Numbered from the stretch's first letter, positions 1-8,434 are shown. The stretch: 64,000 nt of DNA from Shinella sp. SUS2 (GCF_001262505.1 NZ_KQ410742.1:1-64000); one strand, 5' to 3'. A program made the numbers and translations. The notes: generated by a model from the sequence alone, not told the origin.

Positions 1-21
1 TCATCGCCCACATTCGCCTGA

Positions 22-2061
22 TCACAAGGCGACTTGCAAGGTACCGATATCGTTGAAGGCTTTTCGAGTCAGACTCTCAAGCGCTGATTGAAACTGGCCC
101 GTGCGAAGATATATCCTCGTAAGCAGTCTAACATTGCGTATCTTGAAGCCGGCCGCTTGCAGGCTCTTTGATAGTATATTTGAGGCGGTGTCAAAATCTC
201 TGTTCGAATGGAATAAATAACTTGCGTCTATATATTCTGCGGTAACGAATGCTTTTCGCCTCATGAATTCAATCATATCATCCGGCCTAACTCCAAGCCT
301 AACTTTCGCGTCAGCTCCGAAGAAAAGAATATTTTCTATACTGTCATCCGACCCCTTCATGCTCATCGCCAACTTGGAAAGAGCGTGGCAACGATTAAAC
401 GACACCTTCGCAAGTTCTCCTCCGGCTGATATTCCCTCGTAATACAAACTTTCAACTACAGGCTCTATCCGGCCTGGCGTCAAAATTTGAAGGAGTTTCG
501 GTGAGATAGTTTCGCCAGCGGAGATGATAGCCAGAAGCAGGGACTCAATGAGATCGTAATCGAGGCGATCCTCATCGAATTGATTCTTTAAAATAGCGGC
601 TATCTTTTCAAATATTTCTACATCAATTGTATTTTGCTTTCTCCTATATGTGCTCGAGACAACTGCGGGAACCTTGTATTTCCCTCCCTCAGATTGATCA
701 ACGAGCGAGAAATCTGACATTTCCCAAAGTTCTTCAACTACGGTTTGCTTGGAGGTCTCGCTGAAAGCTTCGCAGATTATTGAAGTTGAAAGCCTCGGAA
801 ACCAACTCAATAGCTTCAATATTCTCTTCTGTATTTCTGACAATACATTCTTTTCATACAGTTCCTGAAGGACTTTATCTTGGAAGGCGAGGACTGCATC
901 CGGTGCCAGCGCGAGAGACTCCATACTTCTTCCACTGTTAATCAAGTACGCAGTGAAATTTGCTGTGGCCGGATGACCGTTGATCTTCTCGGCGATCTCC
1001 GGAAGACGTAAAGGATCAAGAAACCTTGGCGTGACACGTAGAGTTAAGATAAATTGAATGGTCGCTTCATCCAGTTCTTCCAGATGAAACTGCTGGACGT
1101 TTCCAAGAGCCTCAACCTCCGCGCGTGGCAACTGCCTTTCCGAAATGAGGATCAGTCTAATTTGCGGCCTCGTTTGGAGTTGGATGAGTAGTTCTTTGAA
1201 CCAAGGCGGGAGGGTGTTGCCCTTATTTCTTAGTCCCCACCTATGTCTTATTGTCACGACCTGATTGAGAGCTGCCCAATGCTCCAAAGACTTAAGCAAA
1301 AATGTCGCCTGCTCTTGATATGATAGAGAGGCGAATGCCAGCTTTTGCTCTTCAGCTTGATCACTGGTAAGGCCGCCAGCTAGATCAGAAAAAAACTGGA
1401 GGTGCCAATCAGTTCCGTCGCCACCAGGGGGAACCTCGAACACGGGGCCGGCCTGCCGCATCCCGCGGTAGGCATCCCTGACGAGGTCCGCAGCCAACGT
1501 GCCCCTGCCCATTCCCTGCACGCCTGTGAGTACGACGGCATTCACGACTTTACCGGTTGCCGCCGAAGATCGCATCAACGCTAGGCTTATCTCCCGTTGA
1601 AGAGTTTCACGTCCAGGATGCTGTCTCACCAAGTCAGGGTGAAGTTCATCCAAATACTTCTGGTATAGATGCCTGATCGTGCGCGCGATGTCGTTAGGCT
1701 TGAATGCGGGGGTTGTGGTGAAATATCTCGACATCCACGGTGGTAGAGTTTGGTAACTGGCGTCTCCAAGTGGACATACAAGCACCCTTGTCGCAGGATT
1801 AATAATTGAATGTATTTCTGCCAATGATTTTTCTAAGTCTACCCATGGGCTGTGACCTTCAACCGAATGAAAAAGGACAAACACCGCCGTCGATTCGATG
1901 CCTGACTTCATCGCCTCCAGTGTCTGCTGCCCTGCGTCCATCGACTTTATGTCGTAAAACGTATTGGAAGCGTCAAGCGAATTTACTACCTTCTCCACGA
2001 AGCTCTTATTTTTATTGGAGTGGGATAAAAAGATTGTTCCTTTAAGGCTTTCGGTCGTCAT
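22..2061 (-). CDS. TIR-domain protein with degenerate P-loop NTPase-like region
   Basis: The 679-residue product has an N-terminal TIR-like domain (about residues 8-135): strand A 'IFLSHSNKNKSF', a BB-loop-like segment near 41-50, and 'SPWVDLEKS', where E77 sits at the place of the catalytic glutamate of NAD-cleaving TIR domains. After it, residues 176-190 contain a Walker A-like loop (GVQGMGRGT) in which the invariant lysine is Arg186. No convincing Walker B aspartates follow. The C-terminal 300 residues are helical and may be repeats, but I recognise no family. TIR plus STAND-type NTPase architectures are known in bacterial antiphage defence; applying that here is inference. A start at the ATG is supported by AGGTG six bases upstream. 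The gene is much more AT-rich than the rest of the window (line 541-600 has 26 G/C of 60) and lies inside a probable integrated element bounded at 2454. Confidence 0.8.
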   Translation of the reverse strand: MTTESLKGTIFLSHSNKNKSFVEKVVNSLDASNTFYDIKSMDAGQQTLEAMKSGIESTAVFVLFHSVEGHSPWVDLEKSLAEIHSIINPATRVLVCPLGDASYQTLPPWMSRYFTTTPAFKPNDIARTIRHLYQKYLDELHPDLVRQHPGRETLQREISLALMRSSAATGKVVNAVVLTGVQGMGRGTLAADLVRDAYRGMRQAGPVFEVPPGGDGTDWHLQFFSDLAGGLTSDQAEEQKLAFASLSYQEQATFLLKSLEHWAALNQVVTIRHRWGLRNKGNTLPPWFKELLIQLQTRPQIRLILISERQLPRAEVEALGNVQQFHLEELDEATIQFILTLRVTPRFLDPLRLPEIAEKINGHPATANFTAYLINSGRSMESLALAPDAVLAFQDKVLQELYEKNVLSEIQKRILKLLSWFPRLSTSIICEAFSETSKQTVVEELWEMSDFSLVDQSEGGKYKVPAVVSSTYRRKQNTIDVEIFEKIAAILKNQFDEDRLDYDLIESLLLAIISAGETISPKLLQILTPGRIEPVVESLYYEGISAGGELAKVSFNRCHALSKLAMSMKGSDDSIENILFFGADAKVRLGVRPDDMIEFMRRKAFVTAEYIDASYLFHSNRDFDTASNILSKSLQAAGFKIRNVRLLTRIYLRTGQFQSALESLTRKAFNDIGTLQVAL

Positions 2062-2409
2062 GAAGCACCTGTGATTGAAGGTATGCGCAACTGTACGATG
2101 AACCTATGAAAGATTGCTACACCCCCTAATGACTATTTCAACTAATCGGCCACGAGAGTAGCTCGTAAGATGGAACTCGGCGTTTTGATGTGACCTGTGC
2201 ATGGAGTGTTGTTCATCACGCCCCTTTGATGTTCCGGTCACTGCGAGGTTACCGTGTTACTGCTTCGTGCGATTGCTTTCCGTTTCGCAGAGGTGCTGCG
2301 CAGTTCAACATGGAGCGAGATCGCCGAGCCCGCCGAAACGCGCACTCTTGCGCACTCCAGTGAACTGTGCGATATAGACACGGAATGCGCGAACAGAATA
2401 ATTCTTTGC
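2062..2409. other. Non-coding stretch between TIR gene and att scar
   Basis: This 348-base stretch separates the divergent promoter side of the TIR gene from the tRNA fragment. I see no convincing gene, hairpin or repeat in it. Small open frames that cross into the tRNA fragment look accidental. It should hold the TIR gene promoter, but no clear -35/-10 pair stands out. Confidence 0.4.
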
Positions 2410-2454
2410 TTGCCAAGGTTGGGGTCGAGCGTTCGAATCGCTTCACCCGCTCCA
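2410..2454 (+). other. 3' fragment of tRNA-Gly(GCC): attachment-site scar
   Basis: From the anticodon loop TTGCCAA (2410-2416, anticodon GCC) to the encoded CCA (2452-2454) the sequence is a good 3' half of a tRNA-Gly: GGTTG anticodon-stem strand, a T arm with loop TTCGAAT closed by GAGCG/CGCTT, and acceptor strand CACCCGC followed by discriminator T. The 5' half is absent: the bases before the loop (TTTGC) cannot pair with GGTTG, and no D arm or 5' acceptor is present. A break at the anticodon loop is what tyrosine-recombinase elements leave when they integrate into a tRNA gene. The intact tRNA would be expected left of the window. Confidence 0.8.
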
Positions 2455-2471
2455 TTCTTTCCAATGGTCCA

Positions 2472-2500
2472 AAGCCTCGGTTCGCCGAGGCTTTTGTGTT
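2472..2500 (+). terminator. Rho-independent terminator of the former tRNA-Gly gene
   Basis: A nine-base stem (AAGCCTCGG / CCGAGGCTT) with a TTCG tetraloop is followed by TTGTGTTTT. It sits 17 bases after the tRNA CCA, the usual place for a tRNA terminator. Its survival on this side shows which end of the element is the original chromosomal end. Confidence 0.8.
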
Positions 2501-2525
2501 TTCCCCAATGAGAATGTCAGCTGGC

Positions 2526-3536
2526 TCACGGCGATGGTGGCCGGTTTTCGGCGCGCCAGGTGGCGGGGCTGCGGGCGGTGACCCGACGGAATTCTCGATT
2601 AAAGTTCGATTTGGTCTGGAAGCCTGATTCGAGCATGGCCGAAATCACCGGCATATCGGTGTCGCGCAGCAGCCGGCAGGCCTCGGCGATGCGGAAATCA
2701 TTGATGTATTGCGAGACATTCCTGCCGGTCAGACGGTTGATCGCACCGGAAATCTGCCGGGCCGGAACGCTCGCCCGTCGGGCAAGGCGCGCAAGCGTCA
2801 GATTTTCGTCACGGAACAGTTTCTGCTCCGAGAGAAGCCGATCAATCCGCTCCATCACGTCTCGGTCCCGCTCGTTCGTCCCGCTACCCTCGTCCCTTTC
2901 CTCGGGAACAGATGGCAGGGCATGGGCGCGTGCTGCGACCGTCGCAGTGACACCGACAAGGAAGAGAACGAGCAGATTGGCATTGCCGACGAGCATCGGC
3001 ACGTTCTCGCCCCGGCTCCATTCGAAATCGAGCAGTACGGCAATATCGAAAGAGGCAGAGAGGCAAAGTGAACCCGCAGCAATCAGAAGCGCCTTGTGGG
3101 CGCCGGCTGCGCCATCGAGCCGCGCCTCGTCCAACCCGTCGGGCCCGGCATAGGCGAGCCGCAGCAGGATGATGGCATAGCCAACGAAGATGACGACGAG
3201 TGCGCCATCGATGAGATAGGGCGCAAACACCAGAAGGGCGAGGATGAGCACCGGCGGCGCAGCATTGAGCCAGGGAATCTCCGCCCGGTCGCGGTGGATC
3301 AAGCTCTGAAAGCTCGCCAGCACCAGCGGCGGCAGGCCACCCGCCAGCACGGGCAGGACATATCGCGCCGCCGACACATCATAGCCCCAGCGCAGGCCGA
3401 CGGCGACCGACTGCAGGATGCAGAGGGCGATCAAGGCCAGGAACGGCCGATTGCCGCCATCCTGCTGGCGCAGGAGCGCGACGAAGCGGGAGAGGAGCAG
3501 GAGGGCGACGACGAAAGGCAGGGGAACGAAGAGCAC
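2526..3536 (-). CDS. AraC-family regulator with N-terminal membrane domain
   Basis: The first 200 or so residues form about six or seven hydrophobic segments (for example residues 3-22 and 90-108). A linker rich in charged residues follows, then a C-terminal AraC helix-turn-helix region of about 100 residues, with 'LARLARRASVPARQIS' and the second-helix signature 'ISAMLESGFQTKSNFNREFR'. This is the layout of membrane-embedded AraC regulators; the signal sensed is unknown. The start is GTG at 3536 and the ribosome site is weak. An out-of-frame ATG eleven bases upstream would join this frame if the CCCC run at 3537-3540 were one base shorter, so the true N-terminus is uncertain. The gene is not obviously in an operon with a neighbour. 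Confidence 0.85.
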   Translation of the reverse strand: MLFVPLPFVVALLLLSRFVALLRQQDGGNRPFLALIALCILQSVAVGLRWGYDVSAARYVLPVLAGGLPPLVLASFQSLIHRDRAEIPWLNAAPPVLILALLVFAPYLIDGALVVIFVGYAIILLRLAYAGPDGLDEARLDGAAGAHKALLIAAGSLCLSASFDIAVLLDFEWSRGENVPMLVGNANLLVLFLVGVTATVAARAHALPSVPEERDEGSGTNERDRDVMERIDRLLSEQKLFRDENLTLARLARRASVPARQISGAINRLTGRNVSQYINDFRIAEACRLLRDTDMPVISAMLESGFQTKSNFNREFRRVTARSPATWRAENRPPSP

Positions 3537-3602
3537 GGGGCAGCATGAATCCGTTGGCGTTGTTGGCGATCATCATGATGCCAATCGCGGTCAAGGGCGA
3601 CC

Positions 3603-3809
3603 TCAAACGCGATTGAGGACATGACGAAGGTGCGATCGTGGCGTGGATTTACCGACCGGTGGGCCTGCAAGCCGAGGTTTCGATATCTGCTCTTTCCCTG
3701 TTTCCGGTCCGCCGAGCCAGTGCGCAGGAAACATGTGGACGAGCATCACGCCGAACGCAAACAGCGCGAACAGTGCCCTCTGGGACGGCCCGAAGAAGAC
3801 GTCCAGCAC
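3603..3809 (-). CDS. Possible small membrane protein, unrecognised
   Basis: A 68-residue frame starts at GTG 3809. It has one good hydrophobic segment, 'ALFALFAFGVMLVHMFPAHW', then a polar tail. I recognise no family. The reading frame stays hydrophobic upstream of the GTG, through a hairpin that looks like a terminator, so the frame could be a fragment or chance. Low confidence. Confidence 0.2.
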   Translation of the reverse strand: MLDVFFGPSQRALFALFAFGVMLVHMFPAHWLGGPETGKEQISKPRLAGPPVGKSTPRSHLRHVLNRV

Positions 3810-3822
3810 CCCGACAAGGACG

Positions 3823-3855
3823 AAGGGCCAGGACCGATCCCGGTCGCTGGCCCTT
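3823..3855 (-). terminator. Hairpin downstream of the chemoreceptor gene
   Basis: The arms AAGGGCCAG and CTGGCCCTT pair perfectly around a 15-base loop that can itself fold (GACCG/CGGTC). It lies 23 bases past the stop of the chemoreceptor gene on the minus strand. The T run is poor, so it may be a weak terminator or an RNA-stabilising hairpin. Confidence 0.5.
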
Positions 3856-3877
3856 GGGCGTATGATACGGAAAGACC

Positions 3878-5785
3878 TTATGCGGCTCGGCGCTGGTAGG
3901 TGGCGCTGCCCCGGCCGTCGCCGATGTGGAATTGCGAGAGCGCAGCCTGGAGCTGGGCGGCTTCGTTGGCAAGCACCTGGCTCGCCGCCGTCGTCTCCTC
4001 CACCATCGTAGCGTTCTGCTGGGTCATCTGGTCCATCTGGTTGACGGCCGTGTTGATTTCGCCGAGCGCCGCAGACTGTTCCTGTGCCGCCCGGGTAATC
4101 GAGACGACATGGTCGTTGACGCGATTGACGAGGTCCTTGATTTCCGAGAGCACGTCACCGGTCGACAGCACCAGCGCCACGCCACCCTTCACCTCGCCCG
4201 CCGAAGCGTTGATCAGCGTCTTGATCTCCTTGGCAGCATTGGCCGAGCGCTGGGCGAGCTCGCGCACTTCCTGGGCGACGACCGCAAAGCCGCGGCCTGC
4301 CTCGCCCGCACGGGCAGCCTCGACGCCGGCGTTCAGCGCCAGGAGGTTCGTCTGGAAGGCGATCTCGTCGATGACGGAGATGATCTGGTTGATCTTCTGC
4401 GACGACTGCTCGATGCGCCCCATGGCATCGATGGCGTCCTGCACGATGCCGCCGGACTTTTCCGCGCTGTGCTTGGTCTCGCGCACGATCTCGGAGGCTT
4501 CGAGCGCACGAGTCGTCGAGGTCTTCACCGTCGTGGTGATTTCCTCGAGCGCGGCAGCGGTTTCCTCCAGCGAGGCCGCCTGCTGCTCCGTGCGATGGGC
4601 GAGCTGGTCAGCGGCGGCCGAAAGCTCGCGTGAATTGCCGGTAATGGTGCCGGCAGTGGAAAGGATGCCTGTCATCGTGCTGCGCAGCGTCAGCATGGCG
4701 CCGTTGACATTCGCCTGGAGCTCCGCGAAATCGCCCTGGAAATGACCGGCCATTTCCTGCGTCAGGTCGGCATGGGAGAGCGAGGCGATCACGCGGCGCA
4801 CTTCGCTGACGCCCCGGTCGACATTCTCGACCAGTTCGTTGACACCGGCGGCGAAGCGGCGAAGGTCCTCGTCCTCATAGGCCTTGGTGATGCGGCGGGT
4901 GAAGTCGCCCGCAGCGGCGGCGGCCACGATCGTGCTGATATTCGACTGCAGGTCCCTGCTCTGTGTCTGCAGGGCAGCTTCCTGCGCCTCCATCTCGCGC
5001 ATATGCGCTTCGTTGGCGCGGAAGACATCGAGCGTGCGCGCCATGGCGCCGATCTCGTCCTTGCGCTCCGTGCAGGGAATGGCGTCGTCAAGCTTGCCGG
5101 CCGCAAGATTGGACATCACGCCGGTCAGAAGCTGGATCGGGCGGACGATGCCGGTGCGGGCGAGCAGCGTGCTGAGCAGCATACCCGCGACGATACAGAT
5201 GAAGGCAGTGGCCAGAAGCACGACCTGCGTCGTCGTCGAGCGCGCGATGGCATCGGCGCGCGATTGCGAAAGCGTTTCGGCCGAATGGGTAGTGTAGAGC
5301 TTGAGCGCAACGGTAACGGCCTTCTGCCCCTCCAGCGCCTTGTCGAGCGCGGCTAGCATGACGGCACGGTCCTGGCCCTGCGGCGAGCCGGCAACGGCCA
5401 CCATGGCCCGGATATCTTCGAAATAGGGCGCCAGCGATGCGCGCACGCCATCGAGCAGCTTTGCCTCCTCCGCATCGGCAGTCGAGGCGATCTTCGGCAG
5501 GCGATCGAGCATTTCCTTGGCGCGCTTTTCCGTCTCGGCGGCAAAGTCTGCGGCCTTTTCCGGTGCAAGCGCCAGTTGGTAGGTCATGCGGCTGATCGCG
5601 ATGACGTCGATGCGCAGGTCCATGGCTTCCCGCGCCACTTCCTCCCGTCCGCCGGTGTCCTGAAACGCCGCGCCGAGTGCCCGCAGACCCCCGCCTCCGA
5701 CAGCAGCGATCGTGCCGGCGGCGATGCCCATCAAGAGCACGAGAAGACCAACTTTTCTGGAAATGGAGAGATCCGAGATTTTCAT
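3878..5785 (-). CDS. Methyl-accepting chemotaxis protein
   Basis: A 635-residue transmembrane chemoreceptor. Residues 10-33 form the first membrane segment and a four-helix-type periplasmic sensor covers about 35-185. The second membrane segment (about 187-210) is followed by HAMP regions ('RPIQLLTGVMSNLAAGKLDD'), then the cytoplasmic signalling domain with the highly conserved hairpin tip 'IDEIAFQTNLLALNAGVEAARAGE' region. It would relay ligand binding to CheA through CheW. No C-terminal xWxxF tether is present. The ATG at 5785 is chosen over an upstream TTG because AGGGGACG precedes it at normal spacing. The ligand cannot be read from sequence. A cheW gene lies 38 kb away in the window, next to another receptor. 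Confidence 0.93.
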   Translation of the reverse strand: MKISDLSISRKVGLLVLLMGIAAGTIAAVGGGGLRALGAAFQDTGGREEVAREAMDLRIDVIAISRMTYQLALAPEKAADFAAETEKRAKEMLDRLPKIASTADAEEAKLLDGVRASLAPYFEDIRAMVAVAGSPQGQDRAVMLAALDKALEGQKAVTVALKLYTTHSAETLSQSRADAIARSTTTQVVLLATAFICIVAGMLLSTLLARTGIVRPIQLLTGVMSNLAAGKLDDAIPCTERKDEIGAMARTLDVFRANEAHMREMEAQEAALQTQSRDLQSNISTIVAAAAAGDFTRRITKAYEDEDLRRFAAGVNELVENVDRGVSEVRRVIASLSHADLTQEMAGHFQGDFAELQANVNGAMLTLRSTMTGILSTAGTITGNSRELSAAADQLAHRTEQQAASLEETAAALEEITTTVKTSTTRALEASEIVRETKHSAEKSGGIVQDAIDAMGRIEQSSQKINQIISVIDEIAFQTNLLALNAGVEAARAGEAGRGFAVVAQEVRELAQRSANAAKEIKTLINASAGEVKGGVALVLSTGDVLSEIKDLVNRVNDHVVSITRAAQEQSAALGEINTAVNQMDQMTQQNATMVEETTAASQVLANEAAQLQAALSQFHIGDGRGSATYQRRAA

Positions 5786-5926
5786 GGACAACGTCCCCTG
5801 AGGGCGACCGGCGCTGTCCTGGCGCGTTCAATCCCGCACAACCCCGCATCATGCCGGGTCCTGAGATTGGTTTTTCAGGCACAAAGGTTTCGATTTTATT
5901 GCCTTCCGGCACCACAATCTAGGATT

Positions 5927-6943
5927 TCACCCCTTGCGGAAAATGTAATCCGTCTCCTGCCGCAACGTTTCACCGGGCCGGAGAACGGCATTCGGGAAAT
6001 GGCCATGGTTGACGGCATCCGGCCAGACCTGGGTTTCGAGGCAGAAACCGGCGAAAGCCCCGTAGCGGCGGCCCTCCAGCCCCGGGGCGGCCGGGGCGAC
6101 ATGGGCACCGCTATAGAGCTGCACACCCGGCTCGGTGGTCAGCACCGCCAGCGAAACACCGGACTGCGGACTGCGGACCTCGATCACCGGCCGTTTCGCC
6201 TGCCGCTCAGACGAGAGGCAGAAATTGTGGTCGAAGGCGATCCCGCCGTCCTGCGTCTGCCGGTCCAGCGGCGTCCATTGCCGCAGATCGAAGGGCGTGC
6301 CGGCGACCGGGCGGACGTCACCGGTCGGTATCAACCTTTCGTCAACGGGCAGGTAGTGCTCCGCCGCAAGACGAATCTCATGGCCGAGCGCATCTGCCCC
6401 GCCGTCGAGGTTGAAATAGCTGTGCTGGCAGAGGTTGACGGGGGTCGGCGCATCCGTCGTCGCCTCGTAGACGACAGAGAGCACGCCGTCACCGGCAAGC
6501 CGGTAAGTGCAGGAAATGGCACAGGTGCCGGGATAGCCCGCGCGGCCGGCTGGATCGATCATCGACAGGGTGACGAAGTCCGGACTTTGTGCGGCAATCC
6601 GCCAGTTCTGCCGGGCGATGCCATCGCTACCGCCGTGCAGATGGGTGACGCCACCTTCGTTGCATTCAAGCCGGAAATCCACGCCGTCGATCGAGAAGCG
6701 CCCACCCTTGATACGGTTGGCGCAACGACCAGGCGTCGCCCCGAAATAGGGCGAGTGGTCGAGATAGCCGGCAAGGTCCTCGAAACCGAGAACCAGTGGC
6801 GCGGGATGCCCTTCGAGCCGCAGATCCTGAATGACGGCGCCCCAGGTGAGGACATGCGCCGTCAGACCGCCGCCGACTAGGCGGATGCGCTCGACCGGTT
6901 CGCCGTTCTCCAATCGCCCGAAGATTTCATTTCGGCTGCCCAC
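5927..6943 (-). CDS. galM: Aldose 1-epimerase (galactose mutarotase family)
   Basis: A 338-residue mutarotase-type beta-sandwich protein that interconverts alpha and beta anomers of aldoses. Family landmarks are visible: the substrate-binding 'GRCANRIKGGRF', the His in 'THLHGG', the second His in 'CQHSYFNLDG', and the late Glu in 'CLETQVWPDAVNH'. The GTG at 6943 is chosen because GGAGGAG precedes it by seven bases; a longer frame running into the upstream acetyltransferase gene lacks such a site. It is the third gene of a metA-GNAT-galM run on the minus strand, separated from the GNAT gene by 97 bases, so it may have its own promoter. Sugar specificity is not determined by sequence here. Confidence 0.9.
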   Translation of the reverse strand: MGSRNEIFGRLENGEPVERIRLVGGGLTAHVLTWGAVIQDLRLEGHPAPLVLGFEDLAGYLDHSPYFGATPGRCANRIKGGRFSIDGVDFRLECNEGGVTHLHGGSDGIARQNWRIAAQSPDFVTLSMIDPAGRAGYPGTCAISCTYRLAGDGVLSVVYEATTDAPTPVNLCQHSYFNLDGGADALGHEIRLAAEHYLPVDERLIPTGDVRPVAGTPFDLRQWTPLDRQTQDGGIAFDHNFCLSSERQAKRPVIEVRSPQSGVSLAVLTTEPGVQLYSGAHVAPAAPGLEGRRYGAFAGFCLETQVWPDAVNHGHFPNAVLRPGETLRQETDYIFRKG

Positions 6944-7040
6944 ACCCGCTCTCCTCCGCTGGTCGCCCGGTCTCGCGCGGCAACCTGCTGCAATTCCCCT
7001 CCATTCGCAATCGAAAAGTATGACTTTTCTGTCGCCCTGC

Positions 7041-7493
7041 TCAGAAGGACTTCTGGTAGATGATGAAGGGGGTCTTGTCGGCGATGCGATCATAGAGCTG
7101 GCGCGCCGTCGAATTGAACTCCTGCGTCATCCAGTAGACCTCAGGCGAGCCTGCTTCCCTCGCCTTGGCATAGACGCCCTCGATCAGCGCCCGGCCGATA
7201 CCGGAGCCGCGCACGCCAGGATCGGCGAAGAGGTCCTGCAGGTAGCAGACATTGCCGACCGTCCAGCAGGAGCGGTGGAACAGGTAATGCGCAAGGCCCA
7301 CGGGCTTGCCGTCGAGCGTGGCGAGGAGGCCGCGATATTCGCCCTCCGCCCCCTCGCCCGTCAGCCGGGCAAAGGTGGTAGCGTAGATCTCCTCCGGCAG
7401 CACCGTCTCGTAGAAAGCGAGATAGGCGGTCCACAGACGCCGCCATTCGCCTTCATCATCCTTGTGCAATGGGCGAATGACGACACCGCTCAT
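7041..7493 (-). CDS. GNAT-family N-acetyltransferase
   Basis: A 150-residue single-domain GNAT protein. The acetyl-CoA pyrophosphate-binding loop is 'DPGVRGSGIGRALIEGV' (about residues 95-111), the R/Q-x-x-G-x-G/A motif of the family, followed by the tail 'NSTARQLYDRIADKTPFIIYQ'. The likely substrate is a small amine or amino acid. It starts three bases after the metA stop codon, so the two are almost certainly cotranscribed and perhaps translationally coupled. That places the gene under the SAM-II element upstream of metA. Its role in methionine metabolism, if any, is not known from the sequence. Confidence 0.88.
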   Translation of the reverse strand: MSGVVIRPLHKDDEGEWRRLWTAYLAFYETVLPEEIYATTFARLTGEGAEGEYRGLLATLDGKPVGLAHYLFHRSCWTVGNVCYLQDLFADPGVRGSGIGRALIEGVYAKAREAGSPEVYWMTQEFNSTARQLYDRIADKTPFIIYQKSF

Positions 7494-7496
7494 GGG

Positions 7497-8420
7497 TCAG
7501 GCTCCTGTTCCGATCTTTTCCAGGTCATAGGACGTGGTCTGGTAGATTTCATTGATCCAGTTGCCGAAGAGCAGATGTGCATGGCCGCGCCAGCGGTTCT
7601 GCGGCGGCAACGACGGATCGTTATGCGGGAAATAGTTCTTCGGCAGCTTGATCGGCACGCCGGCCGAGACATCGCGGAAATATTCGTCGGCGAGCGAGGT
7701 GGAATCATATTCCACATGGTTGAAGATGTAGAGACGGTTTCCAGCCTGCTCCCGCACGAGGCAGACACCCGTCTCGTCGGAATCAAGCAGGATGTCGAGC
7801 TCCGGCACCGCCCGGATATCCTCGATGCGGATCTCCGTCCAGCGCGAGACCGGCACCTCGAAATTATCGGAGAAGCCGTTGAGATAGACCGAGGAAGGCT
7901 TGCGATTGTGATGACGGTAGACGCCGAAGGCCTTTTCCTCCAGCGTGTGCTTCGGCACGCCGTGGAAATGGTAGATCGCCGCCATGGCGCCCCAGCAGAC
8001 ATTCAGCGTCGAGTGGACATTGGTCTTCGTCCAGTCGAGGATCTGCTTCATCTCGTCCCAATAGGTGACGTCCTCATAATCCAGCAGCTCGATCGGCGCG
8101 CCGGTGATGATGAAACCGTCGAACTTGCGATGCCGCACCTCCTCCCACGTGTCGTAGAAGGCAAGCAGGTGTTCTTCCGACGTGTTCTTCGCCCGGTGGC
8201 CGCCGACGCGCACCAGCGACAGCTCGACCTGCAGCGGCGAGGCGCCGACGAGGCGCGCCATCTGCACTTCCGTCTTGATCTTGTTCGGCATGAGATTGAG
8301 AAGCCCGATCTGCAAGGGGCGGATATCCTGCCGGATCGCCACCGTCTCGGTCATCACCCGCACGCCCTCGTGAACGAGGGTTTCGAAGGCGGGGAGCGTA
8401 TCGGGAATCTTGATGGGCAT
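7497..8420 (-). CDS. metA: Homoserine O-acyltransferase, MetA family
   Basis: A 307-residue MetA-type enzyme that activates the hydroxyl of homoserine in the first committed step of methionine synthesis. The catalytic Cys142 ('NVCWGA'), His235 and Glu237 ('NHVEYD') are all present. Residue 111 is Glu ('TGAPIELLDY'). Family studies link Glu111 to acetyl-CoA use and Gly111 to succinyl-CoA use, so this protein is probably a homoserine O-acetyltransferase even though the family name is often given as succinyltransferase. The gene is preceded by a SAM-II riboswitch and an intrinsic terminator, indicating repression by S-adenosylmethionine. The GNAT gene follows three bases downstream. Confidence 0.95.
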   Translation of the reverse strand: MPIKIPDTLPAFETLVHEGVRVMTETVAIRQDIRPLQIGLLNLMPNKIKTEVQMARLVGASPLQVELSLVRVGGHRAKNTSEEHLLAFYDTWEEVRHRKFDGFIITGAPIELLDYEDVTYWDEMKQILDWTKTNVHSTLNVCWGAMAAIYHFHGVPKHTLEEKAFGVYRHHNRKPSSVYLNGFSDNFEVPVSRWTEIRIEDIRAVPELDILLDSDETGVCLVREQAGNRLYIFNHVEYDSTSLADEYFRDVSAGVPIKLPKNYFPHNDPSLPPQNRWRGHAHLLFGNWINEIYQTTSYDLEKIGTGA

Positions 8421-8434
8421 GTCTCACTCGATCG

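Noticed and set aside
2249..2627. Small open frames over the tRNA fragment and terminator
   Set aside because: They run through structural RNA and have no coding features.
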